Assembly (NCBI GenBank): GCA_945891505.1
Contig: CAMDDL010000027.1
Coordinates: 1 to 32,978 of the forward strand
Direction of reading: 5' to 3'
Length of the DNA stretch: 32,978 nucleotides
From: Maricaulis salignorans
GTDB taxonomy: Bacteria > Pseudomonadota > Alphaproteobacteria > Caulobacterales > Aquidulcibacteraceae
The notes beneath the pieces are model-generated. The model worked only from the letters and a program-made list of their open reading frames with translations. It did not search any database and was not told where the DNA came from. The position numbers and the translations under genes were made by a program. The stretch's first letter is position 1. Each line of letters begins with the position of its first letter. Positions 1-7,491 of this stretch are shown here, one piece after another.

Positions 1-26
1 TTGATCCGAAGGATCAAAGTTGCGCG
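1..26 (+). repeat. Dispersed hairpin repeat, copy A
   Basis: A 7-bp perfect stem, TTGATCC and GGATCAA, with a 3-base loop, is followed by AGTTGCGCG. The same arrangement, including the bases outside the stem, recurs inverted at 27152-27180. The two copies differ only in the loop and in edge bases. The window starts at the first base, so the left flank is not visible. It could be a REP-like element or a mobile terminator-type hairpin. Confidence 0.6.
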
Positions 27-397
27 CCAACAAAAATGTAGCTACCCGCGAGTTTGGACCAAGCCTATTGAAAGACCTGACCTCCGGCTTCACACGGCAG
101 TCGGTCTCGAGCACACCGGGCATAAGGACGAGCTAATCCTTATGAAAACACGAGGTAGCCACGTCCACCCCGATTAACCCCGCTTACCCATCCCCAACCG
201 GTGTCCCCGCTGCAGCAACAACGCCCTCTCGTCGGAGATGGGCTTAGGTTAAGCGAGGATTGTGGGGAGGGGGATAAGGTTTTATCTGCGCGCTCCAACA
301 TCGCCATACGCAAGCGCAGAGCGGGGACCCCCAAGGACTTTGTGTCACAAGGTCAGGGACTCGGCTGACGCCATCCGGGATGCCAATTTCCTTGGCA
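1..397. other. Gene-free region downstream of rpoD
   Basis: I see no credible coding sequence here. The only longer open frame, on the minus strand around 140-334, reads as Ser/Pro-rich low-complexity text of the kind made by C-rich intergenic repeats. The region holds the TTGATCC hairpin at its left end and a C-rich/G-rich stretch at 200-270. A segment near 317-338 contains GAGCGGGGACC, which also occurs at 32661-32671 beyond the serC operon. I see no tRNA or rRNA in it. Confidence 0.5.
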
Positions 398-398
398 T
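380..398 (-). terminator. Possible rpoD terminator hairpin
   Basis: ATGCCAA and TTGGCAT form a 7-bp perfect stem around a 5-base loop, touching the last base of the rpoD stop codon. No U-tract follows on the minus strand, so termination is uncertain. Confidence 0.35.
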
Positions 399-2359
399 TA
401 ATTATCCAAGAAGCTGCGAAGCTTGCGCGACCGCGAGGGGTGCTTCAGCTTGCGGAGGGCTTTGGCTTCGATCTGGCGGATGCGTTCGCGGGTCACGCTG
501 AACTGCTGGCCGACTTCTTCCAGCGTGTGGTCGGTGTTCATGCCGATACCAAAGCGCATGCGCAAGACGCGTTCTTCGCGCGGCGTCAGACTGGCCAAAA
601 CCCGCGTGGTGGTTTCGCGTAGGTTCGACTGAATGGCCGCTTCAACCGGTAAGATCGCATTCTTGTCTTCGATAAAGTCGCCCAGATGGCTGTCTTCCTC
701 GTCCCCGATTGGGGTTTCAAGGCTGATCGGCTCTTTGGCGATCTTCATTACTTTGCGGACTTTTTCCAACGGCAGGCCGAGCTTTTCGGCCAATTCCTCT
801 GGCGTCGGTTCACGACCGATTTCGTGCAACATCTGGCGCGAGGTGCGCACCAGTTTGTTGATCGTCTCGATCATGTGGACCGGAATACGAATGGTGCGTG
901 CTTGGTCAGCGATAGAGCGCGTAATCGCCTGACGGATCCACCAGGTTGCGTAGGTGGAGAACTTATAACCGCGACGATATTCGAACTTATCGACCGCCTT
1001 CATCAAGCCAATATTGCCTTCTTGAATGAGGTCGAGGAATTGTAATCCGCGATTGGTGTATTTCTTGGCAATCGAGATAACCAAGCGCAGATTGGCTTCC
1101 ACCATTTCCTTCTTGGCTTGACGGGCTTCGCGCTCACCCTTTTGCACGGTTTGCACGATGCGACGGAACTCGTCGATCGGCACGCCGGTTTCTTGGGCTA
1201 GGGTGAAAATCTCTTGACGGATTTCGTCGGCACGGTCGCGTTGGTCACCGGCAAAGCGGGTCCAAGACTTGGTCTTATCCTTGACGGTGTCGAGCCAGTT
1301 TGGGTCCATTTCATGGCCTTGATAGGCCTTGGCAAAATCCGGACGGCCAATGCCACAGGTTTCAGCCAAACGCATCAACTTGCCTTCCAGACCGATGGAG
1401 CGCTTATTGATCGTGTAGAGCTGTTCAACCAATGCCTCAATCCGGGCATTGTTCAGCTTCAAACTCTTCAACTCGTCGATGATGCTGTTTTGCAGCGCAT
1501 CCATCGCAGCCATATCATCGTCGGTGATGGACACACCGCGAATACGGGCGTCGAGCGAGCGGTCTTTTAAGGCACGGAAGGCATCAAAGTGGGCCGCCAC
1601 CGTATCAAGGATGCCCATGATGCCGTCGCGCAGTTCGCCTTCCATGGCCGACATGGAAAGCGCTGCACCCTCATCTTCTTCGGCTTCAGCACGGGCAGCA
1701 CGTGCAGCGCGAGCGCCTTCTTCATCGTCCTCATCATCATTGCTGGCGAGGACTTCTTCTTCCTCATCTTCCTCTTCTTCGACCACCGGTGGCGCATTTT
1801 CGGCACCATAGGTCGCTTCAAGGTCGATGATTTCGCGCAAGAGAACGCGGCCAGTCTGCAATTCGTCGCGCCACACCATGATGGCTTCAAACGTCAGCGG
1901 GCTTTCGCACAAACCGCGGATCATTGCGTCACGACCTGCCTCAATGCGCTTTGCAATGGCGATTTCGCCTTCGCGCGACAGAAGCTCTACCGCGCCCATC
2001 TCACGCAAATACATGCGGACAGGATCGTCGGTGCGGTCTTGGCCTTCTTTGGTGTTGCCGGTTTGAATGACGACAGCCGAGCTCGACGAGGAGACGGTTG
2101 CGACTTCGCCACCTTCTTCTTGCCCATCTTCTTCGGCTTCGATCAGATTGACGCCCATTTCGCTCAATTGAGCCATGACATCTTCAATTTGCTCAGACGT
2201 GAAGTCTTCCGACGGTAGAATCTTGTTGAGTTCGTCGACCGTGACCCAGCCGCGTACTTTCCCTGCCTTGATGAATTTCTTCACCGAAGCATTGTTCAAG
2301 TCCAGAAGTGGCGCATCAGGGGTCTCTGCGGATTGCGCTTCTTCAACTTTTTCTACCAT
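398..2359 (-). CDS. rpoD: RNA polymerase primary sigma factor RpoD (sigma-70/sigma-73)
   Basis: This is the primary sigma factor, which directs RNA polymerase to housekeeping promoters. From the start chosen here (653 residues), region 1.1 is near the N-terminus ([10 protein letters not shown]). Region 1.2 follows ([11 protein letters not shown]). A non-conserved region then carries a very acidic tract at about residues 194-231. Region 2 lies at about 416-491 ([15 protein letters not shown], then [11 protein letters not shown]). Region 4 at the C-terminus ends in the helix-turn-helix [20 protein letters not shown]. An ATG nine codons upstream at 2386 lacks a ribosome site; the one at 2359 is preceded by AGAGG, so I prefer 2359. 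The gene lies downstream of dnaG on the same strand, 221 bases away, as in the classical macromolecular synthesis operon but without rpsU here. A separate promoter is possible in the gap. Confidence 0.97.
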   Translation of the reverse strand: MVEKVEEAQSAETPDAPLLDLNNASVKKFIKAGKVRGWVTVDELNKILPSEDFTSEQIEDVMAQLSEMGVNLIEAEEDGQEEGGEVATVSSSSSAVVIQTGNTKEGQDRTDDPVRMYLREMGAVELLSREGEIAIAKRIEAGRDAMIRGLCESPLTFEAIMVWRDELQTGRVLLREIIDLEATYGAENAPPVVEEEEDEEEEVLASNDDEDDEEGARAARAARAEAEEDEGAALSMSAMEGELRDGIMGILDTVAAHFDAFRALKDRSLDARIRGVSITDDDMAAMDALQNSIIDELKSLKLNNARIEALVEQLYTINKRSIGLEGKLMRLAETCGIGRPDFAKAYQGHEMDPNWLDTVKDKTKSWTRFAGDQRDRADEIRQEIFTLAQETGVPIDEFRRIVQTVQKGEREARQAKKEMVEANLRLVISIAKKYTNRGLQFLDLIQEGNIGLMKAVDKFEYRRGYKFSTYATWWIRQAITRSIADQARTIRIPVHMIETINKLVRTSRQMLHEIGREPTPEELAEKLGLPLEKVRKVMKIAKEPISLETPIGDEEDSHLGDFIEDKNAILPVEAAIQSNLRETTTRVLASLTPREERVLRMRFGIGMNTDHTLEEVGQQFSVTRERIRQIEAKALRKLKHPSRSRKLRSFLDN

Positions 2360-2474
2360 GAATGTGCCGCCTCTTGGTTCCGCCATGTCGTCACACAGCG
2401 CACCTGATTGCTATGATAAATTCCTGACAAACCGTCTTGGTAAGACAATCTGCCACGAACCCGAATTCTCTGCC

Positions 2475-2503
2475 CCTATAGCTGAACTTTTTGAAAAGGT
2501 CAG
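2475..2503 (-). promoter_or_regulatory. Candidate rpoD promoter inside an inverted repeat
   Basis: On the minus strand CTGACC (2498-2503) and TATAGG (2475-2480) are separated by exactly 17 bases. Each matches the sigma-70 consensus at four of six positions. The boxes sit on a near-perfect inverted repeat at 2479-2506: arms of 13 positions with one mismatch and a 2-base centre. A start here would give a leader of about 110 bases to the rpoD ATG. Read by eye only. Confidence 0.35.
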
Positions 2504-2552
2504 CTAGCGGTGCCTGTCTTGTCTGCCGCTAGAAACAACGGCACAGCCCGCC

Positions 2553-2570
2553 CGTGCTGATTGAAGCACG
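2553..2570 (-). terminator. Short hairpin just after dnaG
   Basis: CGTGCT and AGCACG pair around a 6-base loop, 11 bases beyond the dnaG stop codon. There is no U-tract. It may slow or partly stop transcription between dnaG and rpoD, but the evidence is only the stem. Confidence 0.3.
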
Positions 2571-2580
2571 CGCCGACTTT

Positions 2581-4479
2581 CTAATCTTCTGCCGGTAGAG
2601 AGAAACCCTCCCCTCCGACGATGGATGCCCCAGCAGAGCTGGTCTCGTCGGCCCGCAGCGCACGGCGCTCACCAACCAGACGCTTCAGCCTCTCAAACGC
2701 CGCTTCATCGCCACTGCCTGCCGCAGAAACGGCCTCGGCTGCGTCCGACGCCAGAGCCCGGTGGGTCTCCAAACGTTGAAGCGCAATCAGCCAAGCACGC
2801 TTTGCCTCCTCCACACTCAGCTCAGGCCGCGCATGAGGGTTGACCGGCGACCGCCGCGCTTCATCGAGAAAGCGCACGGCTTCGCTTTGACCTAATTGGT
2901 TCAGATGGAGACGAACGCTCTCAAAATCAATAGTCGTTCCCGCATGATGCAGGTCTAAAAGGCCGTGACGCAGTAAATTCAGGCCTTGATGGTCCAGCAC
3001 AAGGCCTGCAAACGCCTCTTCATGGCCCTCTAGAAGCTCTGAGCGCAGCAAGGGGGCGGTGACGAGGTCTACCAAGGTCCGCTTCGGCCGAACGGTTCCT
3101 GCTTTGATTTTTAAGCGTAATTCCGCCGTCGCGCTGCCAATAGGGCCGGTGTCGCCGCCCTTACCGCGTGCTTTGGGCACAAAGGCTGGCCGGGCGGCTG
3201 GGGCAAATAGGGTATCGAGACTGCGACGCATGTCTTCATTGAGTTCGCGCTGCAAATCAGGATCGGTGACTTGGCCTGTCAGCTGGCGTAAGCGCTTGCG
3301 CAGGCCCGCGCGGGCTTCTGCCGTCCCTAAGGGTTCACGCTCCTGTTCGCGCTGGAATAAGAAGCTGCCCAGTGCCAACGCACTCTCCACAACGCCCTCA
3401 ATGCCAGCGGCCCCTTTGGTCTTGATCATATCATCAGGGTCTTGGCCCTCTGGCAAAAAGCCAAAGGCGAGGGTTTTGTCTGCCGATACCAGTGGCAAAG
3501 CGCGGTCTAATGCCCGTTCGGCTGCTTTCAGGCCGGCCTTATCGCCATCAAAACACAGGATGGGCCGCTTCGATGCTTTCCAGATCAGGCTCAATTGATC
3601 TTCTGTGAGAGCCGTGCCCAAGGGCGCCACAGCGGCAAAGCCAGCGCGTTCTAAAGCGATGACATCCATATAGCCTTCGGCGACCAGTATGGGCTTGTCC
3701 TTGGCTGCCGCCCGCGCCTGCGCATAGCGGTAGAGGTTACGGCTTTTATTGAAGACGGGGCTATCGGGGCCATTGAGATATTTGGGCTGACCATCGGGAT
3801 CGAGTGTGCGTGCGCCAAAGGAGACGGTGCGGTCGCGCGTATCGGCGATCGTGAACATCACCCGACCCCGGTAAAAATCAAACGGCGCACCACCATCATC
3901 GGGTAACTTTAACAGGCCCGCCTCAACCAGATCGGCCAATTGATGCCCGCCTTGGGTCAAACGGTCTTTCAACCACGTGCGGCTATTCGGGCTGAAGCCC
4001 AGGCCAAAGCGGTCCCAATCGGCCTCATTCAAGCCGCGCTTGGTCAGATAGGCCCGCGCCTTAGCCCCTTCCGGGCTACGCAGCGCTTGGGCGAAAGCGG
4101 CGCGCGCAGCATCGAGCGCATTGGTCAGGCGTTTGGCTTGATCATCCTTTGTGATGGCCTCTGGATCACGTGCGGGCAAAGGGATGCCCATATCCCGCGC
4201 CAAACGCTCCACCGCTTCAGGGAACGGCACATTCTCTGTCGCCATGATAAAGTCGAGCGCATTGCCATGCTGGCCACAGCCAAAGCAATGGTAAGTACCC
4301 TTGGAATCTAAGGCATGAAAACTAGGGGTCGCTTCATTGTGAAAGGGGCAGCAGGCCCACATATCGCCGCGTGCGAGATTGGACTTGCGCTTATCCCACG
4401 TCACTTTGCGACCGACCACATCCAGAATGGAGGCGCGCGTCAGCACTTCGTCAATAAAGGGGCGGTCAAAGCGGGACAT
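2581..4479 (-). CDS. dnaG: DNA primase DnaG
   Basis: The primase makes RNA primers at the replication fork and contacts the replicative helicase through its C-terminus. The N-terminal zinc-binding domain shows CPFH and CFGC (Cys44, His47, Cys65, Cys68 from the start used here). The catalytic core follows. The Toprim domain has VAEGYMDVIAL (Glu268) and the acidic pair in FDGDKAG (Asp311, Asp313). The C-terminal helicase-binding region is Ala/Leu-rich. The open frame continues four codons upstream to a TTG at 4491, but MSRFDRPFIDEVL beginning with ATG at 4479 matches the family start. Neither has a good ribosome site. Length (632 residues) is normal for alphaproteobacteria. The gene is divergent from the DUF2147 gene and upstream of rpoD. 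Confidence 0.96.
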   Translation of the reverse strand: MSRFDRPFIDEVLTRASILDVVGRKVTWDKRKSNLARGDMWACCPFHNEATPSFHALDSKGTYHCFGCGQHGNALDFIMATENVPFPEAVERLARDMGIPLPARDPEAITKDDQAKRLTNALDAARAAFAQALRSPEGAKARAYLTKRGLNEADWDRFGLGFSPNSRTWLKDRLTQGGHQLADLVEAGLLKLPDDGGAPFDFYRGRVMFTIADTRDRTVSFGARTLDPDGQPKYLNGPDSPVFNKSRNLYRYAQARAAAKDKPILVAEGYMDVIALERAGFAAVAPLGTALTEDQLSLIWKASKRPILCFDGDKAGLKAAERALDRALPLVSADKTLAFGFLPEGQDPDDMIKTKGAAGIEGVVESALALGSFLFQREQEREPLGTAEARAGLRKRLRQLTGQVTDPDLQRELNEDMRRSLDTLFAPAARPAFVPKARGKGGDTGPIGSATAELRLKIKAGTVRPKRTLVDLVTAPLLRSELLEGHEEAFAGLVLDHQGLNLLRHGLLDLHHAGTTIDFESVRLHLNQLGQSEAVRFLDEARRSPVNPHARPELSVEEAKRAWLIALQRLETHRALASDAAEAVSAAGSGDEAAFERLKRLVGERRALRADETSSAGASIVGGEGFSLPAED

Positions 4480-4642
4480 CAGACACGACAATGGGGCTTC
4501 AAACCCGAATCATCAAGCCCGCAGCCCATCGCAGGAAAGGCGAATTTCGCCAACAGGTCTCAATTGGGCTTGAACTGGTTTTTGAGGAGAGCTAGAGGCA
4601 GATTACCTGCCACGATCCTCCCGCTATGATAGGTTTAGACAT

Positions 4643-5074
4643 ATGAGATTTTCGACCCAGCTGATTGCCCCTGCCCTACTGGCCTTCATGGTCGCCACCC
4701 CCAGCTTTGCCAGCGAGTTACACGGCACCCGCTGGCTGACCGCCAATGGCAGCGGCATCATCCGCATCGAAGCTTGCGGCAAACAGACGTGCGGTCGCAT
4801 TGTCGGCCCTGGCCCTAAAGCCGACAAAAACGCTGCCACCTCCGACGCTAAAAATCCGGACCCAAAATTGCGGACGCGCCCAATCGTCGGCATGGCAATT
4901 TTGACGGGCTTCACGGCTCAGACTGATGGGAAGTTCACGGGCGGGCAGATTTATGATCCGACCGAGGGCAAGGTTTATCGCAGCGAGTTTCGCCGAAAGC
5001 GCGATGGCAAACTAGAAGTCAAAGGCTGCGTTGGCCCGATCTGTGTAGGCCAAACTTGGACGCCTGCCTCCTAG
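4643..5074 (+). CDS. Secreted DUF2147 family protein
   Basis: The protein has 143 residues, with a Sec signal peptide of about 23 residues (hydrophobic core LIAPALLAFMVAT, likely cleavage after SFA). The mature part matches the DUF2147 pattern: G-x-RW near the start, an I-x-I-x-x-CG-x-x-x-CG segment with paired cysteines, ILTGF, GGQIYDP..GKVY, and a closing GCVGP...TWTP. DUF2147 proteins are small beta-barrel periplasmic proteins of unknown biochemical role. A TATGAT box lies at 4625-4630, only 13 bases before the ATG, so the message may have a very short leader. That is inference. The gene stands alone, divergent from dnaG, and ends at a strong hairpin shared with the convergent peroxiredoxin gene. 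Confidence 0.85.
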   Translation: MRFSTQLIAPALLAFMVATPSFASELHGTRWLTANGSGIIRIEACGKQTCGRIVGPGPKADKNAATSDAKNPDPKLRTRPIVGMAILTGFTAQTDGKFTGGQIYDPTEGKVYRSEFRRKRDGKLEVKGCVGPICVGQTWTPAS

Positions 5075-5078
5075 AACG

Positions 5079-5112
5079 AAAAACCCCGCCTTCGTGCTCG
5101 ACGAAGGCGGGG
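5079..5112 (-). terminator. Intrinsic terminator between convergent genes
   Basis: A perfect 12-bp GC-rich stem (CCCCGCCTTCGT with ACGAAGGCGGGG) closes a 5-base loop. On the minus strand it is followed at once by TTTTT (5079-5083), a textbook terminator for the peroxiredoxin gene. On the plus strand the T-run is weak, but the same stem probably also ends the DUF2147 transcript. Confidence 0.88.
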
Positions 5113-5154
5113 CTGTTTGGTCGGTCCTAATCGCAAACGCGATCAGGGCGGTGC

Positions 5155-5637
5155 TTACATATGCTCCAGCATATATTCAGCGCCAGAAACCTTATATTCT
5201 GCAGGTGCTTCCACGAACAAATGCGTCACGACGCCATTGTCGGCCACCAGCGAGAAGCGCTGTGAGCGCACGCCCATGCCAAACTTCGACGCATCCATCT
5301 CAAGGCCAATCGCCTTCGCGAAATTGCCGCTGCCATCGGCCAGCATAATGATTTCGTCGCTGACGCCTTGATCCTTAGCCCAAGCACCCATGACGAAGAC
5401 GTCGTTCACCGACAAACATGCAATCGCGTCGACGCCCTTAGCGGCCAATTCAGTGGCCTTTTCCTTGTAGGACGGCAAATGCTTAGCTGAGCAGGTTGGC
5501 GTATAGGCACCGGGGACGGCGAACAATGCGACCTTTTTGCCGCCGAAAATCTCAGCGGTGGTGCGTGGCGCTGGACCGTCAGAGGTAGGGACCATGAAGG
5601 TTGCGTCGGGAAGGCTGTCGCCTACTTTGATTGTCAT
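5155..5637 (-). CDS. Peroxiredoxin, Prx5 type
   Basis: This is a thiol peroxidase of the Prx5/hybrid family that reduces hydrogen peroxide and organic hydroperoxides, usually with glutathione or glutaredoxin as reductant. The 160-residue protein starts MTIKVGDSLPDATF and has the active-site loop PGAYTPTCS, in which the Cys is the peroxidatic residue. It also shows CLSVNDVFVMGAW, LADGSGNFAKAIGL and the Arg of GMGVRSQRF, all family hallmarks. No fused glutaredoxin domain is present. The open frame runs 14 codons further upstream, but the ATG at 5637 has GGAGAA 9 bases before it and matches the family start. It is cytoplasmic, divergent from the AlgH-family gene, and ends at the strong terminator at 5079-5112. 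Confidence 0.93.
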   Translation of the reverse strand: MTIKVGDSLPDATFMVPTSDGPAPRTTAEIFGGKKVALFAVPGAYTPTCSAKHLPSYKEKATELAAKGVDAIACLSVNDVFVMGAWAKDQGVSDEIIMLADGSGNFAKAIGLEMDASKFGMGVRSQRFSLVADNGVVTHLFVEAPAEYKVSGAEYMLEHM

Positions 5638-5747
5638 CTGTTGTTCTCCATCATGGCGGCCAAACCATCTTTCAGCCAAAGGGCGTTAGCGCCAGCCGCA
5701 TGCTTGCTAGATAATCTATCGCCTGCGTGATTCAAAGATATGACCAT

Positions 5748-5762
5748 GCTCAAATTTTGAGC
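5748..5762. promoter_or_regulatory. Palindrome in the peroxiredoxin / AlgH intergenic region
   Basis: GCTCAAATTTTGAGC is a perfect 7-bp-arm palindrome with one central base. It sits in a notably AT-rich divergent promoter region (5638-5895), about 110 bases upstream of the peroxiredoxin start. A second smaller palindrome, TAGATAATCTA, lies at 5708-5718. The placement suits an operator, but no known regulator consensus is evident to me. Confidence 0.35.
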
Positions 5763-5895
5763 GTAATTTATCCACCTAAACTTTTCAGCTTTTGCGTGCT
5801 CCATGTGCAAGTTGCGACAATTTAGCTCATCCGAACAACGCAAAACTAAAAATTCAGACTAGACAGCAAGAGATTTTGGCAACACGATCACGCTC

Positions 5896-6459
5896 ATGAG
5901 AAACTCGCTGGTCGGACGCTTCCTGATTGCCACCCCTTCGATGGCAGACCGTCGTTTTAAACGCTCGGTGATACTGGTGTGCGACCATGATGAAACCCAC
6001 GCCATGGGCATTGTGATCAATCGGGCGATGCCGCGCCTGATGCTGCCCGACCTGCTCGATCAATTAGGCATCGATTGTGCCATCCGGGTCCCGGCGATCC
6101 CAGTATTGGATGGCGGCCCCTGTCAGCGCGACCGGGGCTTTGTGCTCCACACCGATGACTGGTCAAGCGATGAGACCACCAGCCCCATCATGGGTGGCTT
6201 GCGTATGACGGCCACGCGCGATGTGTTGCAAGCCATCGCCCAAGGCGTAAAGCCCAGCCGCGCCACCTTGGCCTTGGGCTATTCGGGCTGGGATGCAGGC
6301 CAGCTCGAAGCCGAAATCATGGACAATGCCTGGCTGGTCACCGAAGGCGATATTGACGCAGTCTTTGCCACCGCCAATCTGGACGACAAATGGGAAGACG
6401 CCATCAGCCGCTTTGGGCTGGAGCCTTGGCAGATTTCGCAGAATGCTGGACGCGCGTGA
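5896..6459 (+). CDS. YqgE/AlgH family protein (UPF0301, DUF179)
   Basis: The protein has 187 residues, normal for the family. It opens with the family signature: LVGRFLIATPSM at the N-terminus, then RFKRSVILVCDHDETHAMGIVINRAM. Later come VLDGGPCQRDRGFVLH and ALGYSGWDAGQLEAEI-x-DNAWL. Despite the AlgH name, the biochemical role is unproven; members are cytoplasmic and have been linked to regulation of exopolysaccharide synthesis. No alternative start exists in frame just upstream, and the nearest AG-rich sequence lies too far from the ATG to act well, so initiation may be weak. It is followed by a structured non-coding region. Confidence 0.9.
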   Translation: MRNSLVGRFLIATPSMADRRFKRSVILVCDHDETHAMGIVINRAMPRLMLPDLLDQLGIDCAIRVPAIPVLDGGPCQRDRGFVLHTDDWSSDETTSPIMGGLRMTATRDVLQAIAQGVKPSRATLALGYSGWDAGQLEAEIMDNAWLVTEGDIDAVFATANLDDKWEDAISRFGLEPWQISQNAGRA

Positions 6460-6493
6460 GCTGTGCTTCTGGCACCGACCTTGGTTGCCTTTA

Positions 6494-6525
6494 AAGGAAC
6501 GCGCAGCTAGTGCTGCGCGCTCCTT
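6494..6525. repeat. Hairpin related to the repeat at 21961-22024
   Basis: Arms AAGGAACGCGCAGC and GCTGCGCGCTCCTT pair over 14 positions with one mismatch around the loop TAGT. The inner part, GGAaCGCGCAGC with GCTGCGCGcTCC, matches the outer part of the perfect inverted repeat at 21961-22024 (GGACCGCGCAGC with GCTGCGCGGTCC). Both lie directly after a plus-strand gene, so they may be members of one repeat family that also act as terminators. Confidence 0.5.
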
Positions 6526-6594
6526 CTGGTTCGCCATTGCGCAGAAACAACTTCACGAGTCGAGGTTATGGATTTAGCTTTTTCGACTTAGACA

Positions 6595-6626
6595 GCCTTT
6601 GCCACAGGCCCTGCCTAGGCAAAGGC
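6595..6626. repeat. Inverted repeat with nested hairpin
   Basis: GCCTTTGCC at 6595-6603 pairs perfectly with GGCAAAGGC at 6618-6626. Inside lies a second small stem, AGGC with GCCT, around CCT. Confidence 0.45.
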
Positions 6627-6643
6627 CGTGTTCGAGTTTGGGC

Positions 6644-6720
6644 GCGCAAGATGGGGCGTCAAGGGGCACCCTCCGCGCATCGACGAAGTCGATTGCACCT
6701 CTTGACTCCCCAGCTTGCGC
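6644..6720. repeat. Long nested inverted repeat
   Basis: The outer arms at 6644-6666 and 6698-6720 pair over 23 positions with three mismatches. An inner perfect hairpin, ATCGAC-GAA-GTCGAT, lies at 6679-6693. The two nested stems would give one large cruciform or RNA stem-loop. Confidence 0.5.
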
Positions 6721-6867
6721 AATAAGAATTGTCGGGCGGCTTCAAGGCAAGCGAAGCGACGCATTGAACCGTTCCAAGTGCTTTGGTTGAAACCCAGCCT
6801 GACGATCTCAAGAATTATTTAACCCTAGTGCATTCCTACCCCAACGCACCCGACCATCCAAAGCGCC

Positions 6868-7467
6868 TTAAACCTTCAACAGGCCTTCATGAAACTCATT
6901 GGCCAAAATGGCATAGAGGACATGGTCCTTCCATTCGCCATTGATCTTTAGGTATTGTCTGGCCAGTCCCTCTTCTTGAAAGCCGATGCTTTCCAAAAGC
7001 CCGCGGGAGCGGAAGTTTGTGGGCACGCAGGCCGCTTGGACACGGTGTAGACCGAGCGGTCCAAATGCATAGGATACAACAGCGCGGACCGCAGCGCGGG
7101 TAAAGCCCTGCCGCGCAAACGGTTGACCGACCCAATAGCCAATCGTGCAATCCTGAGCCACGCCGCGGCGGATGTTAGAGATGTTTACACCCCCGACCAG
7201 CGCATCATCGCTGGAACGAAACACAAGGAACGGCGAAGCCAAGCCCAATTTGACGTCATGTCGCCAGCCTTGCAGGCGCCACAGATAGCAAGCGCGCGAC
7301 AATTCATCGAAGCGCCATTCAGGCTCCCATGGCACCAGCCAGGTTTCACTTGCCGCCCGCAAATCTGCCCAAGCCTGATAGTCGCCCTTGGTCGCTTCGC
7401 GCAAATAGACACCCTCACCCTCGAGGCGCAATTTGCTTTCACTTGGATTGACCAGATTGAGAAACAC
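6868..7467 (-). CDS. RimJ/RimL-type GNAT N-acetyltransferase
   Basis: This is a GNAT acetyltransferase of the class that modifies N-terminal amines of ribosomal proteins (RimJ/RimL-like); the true substrate is not visible from the sequence. It has 199 residues. Family features are LRLEGEGVYLREAT at the N-terminus, the acetyl-CoA loop QPFARQGFTRAAV, GPLGLHRVQAACVPTNFRSRGLLESIGFQEEG, and a C-terminal KINGEWKDHVLYAIL. The start is GTG, with AAGGA 12 bases upstream; no ATG occurs at the expected N-terminus. It begins 24 bases after the M16 peptidase stop, so it is probably the last gene of the long thrC-containing operon. Confidence 0.88.
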   Translation of the reverse strand: MFLNLVNPSESKLRLEGEGVYLREATKGDYQAWADLRAASETWLVPWEPEWRFDELSRACYLWRLQGWRHDVKLGLASPFLVFRSSDDALVGGVNISNIRRGVAQDCTIGYWVGQPFARQGFTRAAVRAVVSYAFGPLGLHRVQAACVPTNFRSRGLLESIGFQEEGLARQYLKINGEWKDHVLYAILANEFHEGLLKV

Positions 7468-7491
7468 CCCGTTTGGGTCCTTTTGAGCGAT

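Larger units (their letters stand above)
6460..6867. other. Gene-free region rich in inverted repeats
   Basis: About 400 bases lie between the AlgH-family gene (plus) and the GNAT gene (minus), with no convincing coding frame. At least four stem-loops occur in a row: 6494-6525, a weak one at 6558-6588 (AGTCGA and TCGACT), 6595-6626, and a long nested one at 6644-6720. No T-runs follow, so simple termination does not explain them all. It may be a cluster of REP-like elements, a decayed mobile element or an untranslated RNA. Confidence 0.5.

Noticed and set aside
140-334. 64-residue minus-strand frame downstream of rpoD
   Set aside because: The Ser/Pro-rich run comes from C-rich intergenic repeat DNA seen in many genomes, not from a protein.
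1589-2218. Long plus-strand frame of 209 residues opposite rpoD
   Set aside because: It is the antisense shadow of rpoD, rich in Phe/His/Asp from the acidic region, with no ribosome site and no family features.
5634-5843. 69-residue minus-strand frame before the peroxiredoxin
   Set aside because: It covers an AT-rich divergent promoter region and lacks a ribosome site, family signature or composition of a coding sequence.
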